The notes under the pieces are model-generated. The model did not search any database. It was not told the origin of the DNA and worked only from the letters and a program-made list of their open reading frames with translations. Shown here piece by piece: positions 56,721 to 64,000 of a DNA stretch of 64,000 nucleotides. Where the stretch lies: the NCBI GenBank assembly GCA_030280995.1, contig JASXTE010000016.1, positions 24,203,501 to 24,267,500 of the forward strand. The letters are read 5' to 3'. Both the position numbers and the translations under genes were made by a program. Source of the DNA: Hemileia vastatrix. Taxonomy: Eukaryota; Basidiomycota; Pucciniomycetes; Pucciniales; Zaghouaniaceae. The stretch's first letter is position 1; each line of letters opens with the position of its first letter.

Positions 56721-58048
56721 ACTAAGCTTGAAGATCTGCTTGAAGAGTTGGAAAATTTGAAAATCTGAGAGAAAGACTTTGAAAGTGTTGGAAACCTATA
56801 ATATATAAAAAAATAAGTGCAATAAATGATTACACCCCCAAAACAAACACCTAATACCAGATTACACTGATACAAGTCACCGATAATACTTAGAACAAGC
56901 CGCAAAACTTGCCCCAGAGACTGAAAAGTACAGTAAAGTACCCCAGAAACTACCCTTGGGATGATCTGTTCAAAGGTGCCTTATTAAAGGTCTGCCCCAG
57001 ATTTACCCAGTTTCCCACCAAAATTAAAGAGTGTTCTTTATTATATTTTTTTTTATAAATTTTATAGGAAAAGAAATAAACTTGAGTCACCAAGGAGGAG
57101 AGCTATCCAACGGTACCCTAAATGTTGAAATTTTTTATTATAATTGTTGTTATATGTTAAATATTGTTAATTATCAAATAAAAACCCTTATTATCAAAAC
57201 TAAAAGACAAAAACATGTAGAAGAGTAAGATTCTCCCTTTCCCATATGATTCTCCTGCTCCAGACCTTTCCAACAATACCCTACATGCATATGATCTACG
57301 ATAAACTATTGATCTAGTAAGCATAATAACTTTCTAACCAAATTTTGCAACAATAGCCAAACTTTTGGCACAGTGACCAAACTTTGCACTGGTGATCAGA
57401 CTTTTCTACAGTGACCAAACTTTTCCACAGTGCCCAGACTTTTCTGCAGTGACCAAACTTTGCACTAGTGATCAGACTTTTCTACAGTGACCAAACTTTG
57501 CACTGGTGATCAGACTTTTCTACAGTGACCAAAATTTGCCCCAGTGCCCAGACTTTTCTGCAGTGACCAAACTCTGCCACAGTGCCCAGACTTTTCTTCA
57601 GTGACCAAACATTGCCACAGTGCCTAGAATTTTCCGCAGCAATGACCAAACTTTGTTACAATGACCAACTTTGCCACAGTGACTTCGCTTTTGCACTGGA
57701 AAATCACCGGAGAGATTTGGAGTGCACCAGAGCGCACCAGAGTGCACCGGAAAAAAAAAATGGCTACTCCATGAGCACACTGCATCCACCAAAAATACCA
57801 AGAGAGCCCTAGAAAATCAAGTAAAACCAATACCTAATCTATGAAACCATCAAATAACAATAGGAATACCAACATATATCCATTCCAAAACAACATAAAT
57901 CCTCCAAAAAAATCACCATAAATCCACCCAAAAAAATCCAGTTAACTCCCTTCAACCACATTAACACCTGCTAACACCATGATTTTCTTCCAAATAAGGT
58001 CAAATCAAATTTTCACCTAAGTAGCCTATCCAGATTTGGAATGCCACA
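56617..58048 (-). repeat. LTR J: element D 3' LTR
   Basis: 1432 bp, lineage 1, longer than LTR I mainly because its TTTCTACAGTGACCAAAC minisatellite (about 57350-57680) has ~9 units. Followed by the D polypurine tract. Confidence 0.85.
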
Positions 58049-58062
58049 TCTTCCCTCCAATA
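58049..58062 (-). other. Element D polypurine tract
   Basis: Element-sense TATTGGAGGGAAGA immediately before LTR J, matching the A tract. Confidence 0.75.
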
Positions 58063-58611
58063 TGGAATGTCCCCATTCCATTCTGAATCACATAAAAAAC
58101 TTTTCCACCATCATTTCAATAAAAATTTTGCTTCTAAAGTTGACTCCACTTGATTTTTGATGCTTCATTCCGCTGAGTATGAAAGAGTAGGCTTTAAGCC
58201 CTACTGAGCTAGAACTGCAATAATCTTGACACCGCCATGAGGTCCTCCAAACTCCTCTACCATTCAACTTCAACAAAAAATAAAATAAAATTAAGAGAGT
58301 GGGCTTTCATCTCCACTGAGCCAGAACTGCAATGATCTGGACATCCCCAGGAGGTCCTCCAATTTCCAAAATCACCAACTACAGAAAAGAAAATTTAGAG
58401 AGTGGGATTTCATCTCCACTGAGCCAGAACTGCAATGATCTGAACATCGCCATGAGGTCCTCCAATTTCCAAAAACGACCTCGAATTAAATTTTCTTGAG
58501 TCATCAAGCGCAAAAATCACCAGTTTATAGTCCTAGAGGACTTTCACCTGCATCACAAAACCAATGCTAGAGATCAATCTATAAACAATAAAGCATATAA
58601 ACAAACTTTGT

Positions 58612-58652
58612 GGGTTAATTGTGTATAGAGTTGCCAACTCATCAATTACCCC
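58612..58652 (-). other. Conserved hairpin HP2 (element D, copy 1)
   Basis: Arms GGGTTAATTG and CAATTACCCC; one mismatch. Confidence 0.65.
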
Positions 58653-59169
58653 CAAACTTTCCAATATAAAATCTAGAAGGTTCCCCAATGAACACTTCTA
58701 ACTAAAAGAAATCCTCCTCAAATTTTGACCATTATAATTCCTAGTTTTATTGACATCTTCAGTTTTCCTCGGTCTTGAAGTTTAGGACCAATCATAAATG
58801 ATCTTGAAAAGAATTTCAGTTTTAAGTCTTGATGGACTAGCAGAATAAATAAAATAAATATATAATAAAAAAAAGATAAATAAAATTAAAGATAAATAAA
58901 AAAATAAAAGATGTCCCCCAGCCATTTGGATGAGCCGAACCCCTGACATCATACCCACATTCAAGTGCACCTTAATTGTGGATACACAGGAAAGAAAAAT
59001 TAAAAATATAACATAAAATGAAATTTTTGAAAACAAATTATTTTTGAAAATAATAATTTTTTTTTGAAAATTAAATTTTTAAAATAATTTTTTTTTTTTT
59101 AAATTAAATTTTGAAAATTTGAAGATTTGAAAAATGATAATTTAATGAAAATCAAGAAAACAAACTAAT

Positions 59170-59225
59170 GATCACTGGGTGGGCTCCCTCCAATTTGCAA
59201 AAATGATTGGAGACCACAAGTGATC
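59170..59225 (-). other. Conserved hairpin HP1 (element D)
   Basis: Arms GATCACTGGGTGG and CCACAAGTGATC, inner CCAAT / ATTGG. Confidence 0.7.
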
Positions 59226-59402
59226 ATCCACCCCAATACAACAAAAAAATGAAACAAAACGAAATTCTTGAATCCAGACTTCCAAAAGATTGTGCTGTGT
59301 CAATTTAAGGTACCAGTTTATAGTCACAGAGGACTACCTATATAACAAAAAATAAATCCAGGATTCAACTAGAAACAGAGAAGGGTTGGAAACGAACATT
59401 AT

Positions 59403-59443
59403 GGGGTAATTGTGAATAGAGCTGCCAACTCATCAATTACCCC
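59403..59443 (-). other. Conserved hairpin HP2 (element D, copy 2)
   Basis: Perfect arms GGGGTAATTG and CAATTACCCC, the AATT form as in A. Confidence 0.72.
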
Positions 59444-59618
59444 CAAACTTGCCAATATAAAATCTAGAAGGTTCCCCTGTGAACATTCCTAACAGAATTT
59501 GTTTCCCCTCATATTTTCACCACATAATAAAATTTTAAAATTGAAGTAATGTTTGATTTTTCAAAAGACTGTGAGATTTCCTAAAAGATTGATGTTGTAG
59601 TTTATCCTCATTTCGGAG

Positions 59619-62600
59619 TCAAACTTCAGCACTCTTTGTGCCCCTAGGGTAAAACTTCTTCACTTGATCAGCAGCTACCCTCTTCTTTAAGACAACACCA
59701 TCTAGTTCTTCAAAAAACATATGAACCACCAGAAACCTGTTCTCTAATCTTATATGGTCCATTCCATCTATTAGCAAACATTTTCCCCCACTGACTTTCC
59801 AAACTCCTATTATACACCAACACCATGTCACCAGGCCTCAAAGGCTTCCTGAGTCTATGAGCCAACCTTTGATCCCAATACCTGACAGACTGATCCCTGA
59901 TCTTGATAATCTTATTTTATGCCTTCTCCAAATATTCCTCCTTCTTTTCTAACTGTTGCATTCTAGCACAGAGCAAATCTTCAGTAGTTTTGACTACATC
60001 CCAATCAACACCAAGATAAGATTCAGCTTCAAGATAAACCGGTAAAACAGCTTTCTGACCAAAAACTAATTCATAAGGAGAATAACCAGTTGTCCTCTTG
60101 GTGGTAATCCTTTCAGAAAATAAAACAAGGGGTAAATAATGCCTCCACTTTTCAGCACATTTTCCACACATTTTAACCAAAGCATTCTTAATAACTTGAT
60201 GCCCCCTTTCAACCATTCCTTCTGCTTCAAGATAATATTGGGTTGCCACCCTAACCTTTGAACCAATTTTTGAAACAGCTTCCTTGAAGTCTGCACCAAA
60301 CTTGGAGCCGCCATCAACAGTTACCAACTTCATAACACCATACCTATACACCCATTCCTTCATCAAAAATTCTGCTACATTTTTAGCAGATAAACTAATA
60401 AGAGGGACAGCCTCATCCCAACCAGAGAAATCATCCCTTGCCACAATCAAGTACTTATATTTACCTTCCTTGATGTGAACAGCATCCAAACTAATCTGTC
60501 CAAAGATAGCATTTTCACCAGTAGCATTTCCAGGTTCTTTTGGCCTTAAATAACTTCTTCCCTGACATTCTTCACATGACTGAACCCAAGATCTAACAGC
60601 CATCTTCATTCCAGGCCACCAAAATCTATCAGCAATCCGCTTATTAGTTTCTCCAAAGCCCCTATGCCCTAAATATTCATGAAGAGATTTCATCACCAAT
60701 TCTTGACCTTTTCTTTGAGATACAACAACTTGAGCGTTCGGATGTCTTTTTTTCATCAACCTTCTACCAGACAAATAAAAACCAGGTGACTTCTTTTTGA
60801 TAGCTACCCATTCAGCTTCATCACATTCTTCTGGTTTTCCCAGAGACAACAAATATTTCACCATTAAAAAATAAAACCCAGTCTGGCCCCAAATTTCATC
60901 AGAAAAATACAATAATATAACATCCAAAGGAACCTCCCTGTCCCCAATATCTCCCACTTGTGAATGAGCAATCATTCTCTGAGTATTCAGCTGTTTGTTG
61001 AAATTCACATAATCCACCTCATTCAAACATTTTTCCATGCTACCACTATCCTCCTTCAGATCCCAAACATAAACAACATTAACTAACTTTTAATTATCAC
61101 AAACAACCACACCATCCTCATCTACAAAAACCTCATGATCAACTAGATCATCGACATCATCAAATTCAACAAAAATAGAACCAGCCAGTTTACCCTCATG
61201 TGGGAGGTATGGAAAGTCCTCAGCACCCTTGGTACTGGCATTGATTATAGGTATATCTTCATCAAACTCTTCTGAATCGGAATCATCTACTGTAGGTGGT
61301 CTTCTTGACAATCCATCAGACATAGTGAAAGATTTTCCAGGCCTGTGCACTAAATCGAATGAAAAATGTTAAATAAAATCTACCCACCTAGTCATTGGAG
61401 TATTAGGTAAACTAGGTGAATTAATCATCTGAATTAAAGATTTAGAATCCAATTGAAGTTCAAAATGTTGACCCCATAAGATATTTTGAAGTTTCTTTAA
61501 AGTTTTTGCCACACCACAGAGTTCCAACTTTGGTTGTGAATATCTTGGTTCCACCTAAGTAAAAACTACAGCTTCATACCTAACTGGTCTAATATAACCA
61601 CCCTTATCCATCTGAGAAAGCACTGCACCAGTAGCAAGCTGACTAGAATCAACAGCTAAATAAATCCTACCAGCTCCTTCACCATAATCCAACTTATGAA
61701 GAATAATATCTTCACCAACCACCTTCTTCAACTTAAATAAAGCTTCTTCACAAGCTTCATCCCAATCCCAATTAGCATCTTTCCTAGTTAACCTTCTCAA
61801 TGGAGCAGCCAATAATGAGAAATCCCTAATAAACATCCTATTATAAACACATACTCCCAAAAATCCTCTAACTTCAGTAGTTTTTTTAGGTCTCGGCCAA
61901 GATTGAATTTTTTTGACTTTCTTCTTTGACATAATTTGGCCTTCCCTACACACCACATGACCAAGAATCTCTAAAGCTGGAACACAACAAGAAAATTTAG
62001 AACCGGAAATAGCTAAACCAGCTTCTTCAATCCTAAACAACATTCTTTCCAAAGTTACTGAATACTCCCAAATAAACCTCCTAATACCTGGATTCTCCTC
62101 CAAAACTTCATTATCATAATCAGTTGAAGGACCTTTAATTCCACCATCATCAATAAATATAGAAGCATACTGTGGAATTTCATCTTGAAGAATCCAATCC
62201 ATTTGTGCTTGATAAACAGCAACAGAATTAGTAGCACCTTGAGGTAATCTAGTCAGCTGTAACCGTCCAAGAGGAGTATCCAAAGTTGTCAGAGGTCTTG
62301 AATCCGGATGTAATTCTCTTTCATCATAGCCCCCCATAATATCACCCAAACCATAACATACCCTTTCAGAAAAAGCATCAACAAATTCCTCTGAACTTGA
62401 AGTAATACCAGCATCTTTTATAGTCACCCTATTCAATTCCCTAAGATCATGAACCACTCTAAGCTTTCCATTAGGCTTCTTGATACAGAAAACTGGACTT
62501 GAATAACTTGATGATGATTGTTCATAAAGTCCAGTCCTAATCCTTTCCCTAACAACTTCAATATAATCATCTTTAAGAGCAGCAGGAATCGGAATTGGCT

Positions 62601-63782
62601 TGAGTTTCCAAGGTTCATGACAAACAACTGGAATCTTGTAAGGTGCACCATAAGAATGCTTTAAAACACACCTCTCTTCTTCCACAAATGCAATAGCCTT
62701 CTCCCTCAACACCATCACATCCAACAACGAATTCATCTCCTCACCAGATAACAAAACCTCTGGTCCAAAATTTACAACACCAATCCTATCAAAAGTAATT
62801 CTTGACGTTTCAGAAAATTCAGGCAGATTCTTTCTTAAAGGAGTTTCATATGGATCTCTTGACAAAAGTGGTCTCTTCAACGGCGGATTCAATCCAGTTG
62901 GCAGCGCTTCATTGATTGGTTTAACTTTCACAGAAACCTTCTTATATTTTTCCACTTCCACTTCCACATGTACTTGACGAATTGAGCTCCTTTCATCAAC
63001 AGAATCTTCATCTTCATCAGAATTAAGAGTAACAGAATTTTTACAAAAAGAATTATTAGAATCAGATAAAGAAATTTTATCAGTTTCATTTTTATTTTTA
63101 TTTTTGAAAAAGAATTATTAAAGTTTTTAGAAACAGAATTATTGGAATTTTCAAAAATATTGTTATCTAGTTTTTCATTATGCAGACAATTTTTAATTTG
63201 ATTTTTATTTTTAGAAATAAGAAAATAACAATCAAAAGTATGAAAAGTTGGCAGTCTATCCACATGCAGGAGGTTACCAGCATGCCAAGTAGGCTCAGCC
63301 CTATTGAAAATATCTTTACATAAATAATTTTTTTGTTGATTTTGATTTATCTTGAGATTTTTTTCTTGATTTTTGTCCAAGTGTTTCTTTCTATTCCTAG
63401 AAAAACAACCAGGGTTGTCCCCAATGCTCACATGTGTGGCCATGGTAATGTTTTTGAAAGGTATAGAAGAAACCCTAGTGGTGCACAATAGGGAGGACTT
63501 ACTTTTAGACCCATTTGCCACCACTCCAAAAATTTTCAGCTCCAACAAAATTTTCCCTAAAACATCTTCAGAACTTGAAATAAACTTGAGAGAAAAACTT
63601 GAAGAAAAACTGAAACCAGACAAATAATTTGACGAAAATTGACATAATAAAGTAATATTATCTACAAAAAGTTGAGATTCCACTTGATATATCTCCACTT
63701 GCGCTGACCTACTGCAATCCAGGATTTCTTCTTGAGGAGAGATTACAGCACTAGACTGATCAGCCCTATCTACCCTAAAAAA
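59619..63782 (-). pseudogene. Element D pol, decayed
   Basis: Linker from the frameshift heptamer through VEIYQVESQLF and GSKSKSSLLCTTRVSSIPF, with a frame change near 62950. RT is well preserved (PNGKLRVVHDLRELN, LPQGATNS, FIDDGG at about 62140). GAG to TAG at about 61555 and CAA to TAA at about 61369 interrupt RNase H. A spacer frame change near 61060 precedes the integrase zinc region (HEYLGHRGFG ... CEECQGRS). In the core the first Asp sits in SLDAVH, TVDGGSKF holds the second, and EGMVERGHQ the Glu. A frame break near 59900 precedes NRWNGPYKI. The CAA-to-TAA change is at the same codon as in element B. Confidence 0.87.
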
Positions 63783-64000
63783 GAAGGGTCACCAACAAAA
63801 TGGTCACCACTATCCTCAAATACACCAGAAGAGGACTTCAAATCTTTTCTCTTCCTATTGCAAGTGCAACACTGACAAGATGTAGAAACACCAGGCCTAG
63901 TTTCCCAACCTTCATCACCTGGGGGTGCCAACCTCATATTTAACTGCCTCATATCCTCCCCAGTAATCTCCAAATTAATCCCAACACCAGACCGATAACC
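63770..64000 (-). CDS. gag: Element D gag-protease, C-terminal part (runs off window)
   Basis: Open from the right edge to TAG at 63770-63772: YRSGVGINLEITGEDMRQLNMRLAPP-type sequence followed by a CQCCTC cluster and DPSFLG, matching the end of A gag-protease. The catalytic region lies outside the window, so intactness is unknown. Confidence 0.75.
   Translation of the reverse strand, partial: GYRSGVGINLEITGEDMRQLNMRLAPPGDEGWETRPGVSTSCQCCTCNRKRKDLKSSSGVFEDSGDHFVGDPSFLG
63776..63782 (-). promoter_or_regulatory. Candidate -1 frameshift heptamer (element D)
   Basis: Element-sense T TTT TTA GGG TAG at the gag end, the same layout as A. Confidence 0.72.

Larger units (their letters stand above)
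58063..59618 (-). other. Element D 3' UTR
   Basis: Includes three ~100-bp GAGAGTGGGCTTTCATCTCC-type repeats (58150-58460, each ending GAGGTCCTCCAA) and CAGTTTA-TAGTC modules near 58520, 58819 and 59320. HP2 lies at 58612-58652 and 59403-59443, the GGCCATTTGATGAG-like block at 58909-58990, HP1 at 59170-59225, and a TAGTTTATCCTCATTTCGGAG module near 59600 just after pol. No antisense gene remains here. Confidence 0.78.
56617..64000 (-). mobile_element. Element D: lineage-1 Ty3/gypsy element, 5' end outside window
   Basis: 3' LTR J, polypurine tract, 3' UTR, decayed pol and the end of gag-protease at the right edge. Closest in protein sequence to element A. Confidence 0.88.

Noticed and set aside
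5206..63782. Classical RIP as cause of the stops
   Set aside because: Several stops are transversions or deletions and the C-to-T changes are not confined to CpA; a simple RIP signature is not visible by eye.

Overview
This window looks like a repeat-dominated, AT-rich stretch of a large eukaryotic nuclear genome, most likely a rust fungus (Pucciniales, Basidiomycota). The basis is Ty3/gypsy elements with ~1.0-1.4 kb LTRs, a short GT-AG intron of 83 bp plus two of 71-72 bp, a Zn2Cys6-type coding sequence, and decayed relatives of two families I associate with rusts (a Tet-like 2OG-Fe(II) oxygenase and a Myb/SANT-like DNA-binding protein). The species cannot be fixed from sequence alone. There are no bacterial genes, rRNAs or tRNAs that I can see, and no intact ordinary host gene.

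Layout. 1-4140: decayed host-like genes (oxygenase fragment 2-456; Myb/SANT-like pseudogene 2400-3748), with a solo LTR (967-2039) inserted in a minisatellite. 4141-30087: a nested retrotransposon. An old minus-strand Ty3/gypsy element (B; 5' LTR at 29002-30087, gag and pol in decay, 3' LTR missing) was split by two later insertions: element A (9062-22264) in the gag-pol linker and element F (24091-28007) in the gag zinc knuckle. A is young: its LTRs are about 99% identical and gag-protease is open. Pol is open except for one nonsense codon after the integrase core. Between pol and its 3' LTR, A carries a separate two-exon gene on the opposite strand that encodes a Zn2Cys6 cluster. F is an internally deleted element reduced to LTR, 3' UTR and LTR.

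30366-34792: the most unusual object, a 4.4-kb array of 36 near-palindromic ~39-bp sites. They strictly alternate in orientation and are separated by ~60-bp and ~100-bp segments, each of which occurs in both orientations. This is the architecture of a multiply inverting, shufflon-like array. 35632-52060: two decayed plus-strand elements, E and C. They are separated by a ~1-kb (TAAAAA)n tract and 340 bp of unassigned sequence. C ends against an LTR plus primer-binding site in inverted orientation (52061-53172). 53550-64000: a truncated LTR (G) interrupted by lineage-1 sequences: LTR I, a short interior with a broken antisense ORF and a 422-bp tandem duplication, LTR J, then element D (minus strand) running off the right edge.

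Common biology. All autonomous copies share the order gag-CCHC-protease / RT-RNase H-integrase-GPY/F. A TTTTTT(A/G) heptamer sits just before the gag stop, and a -1 slip there enters the pol frame. Two lineages are visible: lineage 1 (A, D, I, J), whose LTRs carry minisatellites, and lineage 2 (B, C, E, F, G, H and the solo LTR). Both share a long 3' UTR with two conserved hairpins and many small hairpins followed by TAAACTG. The small module also occurs inside pol, where it encodes L-x-x-E-x-K-L.
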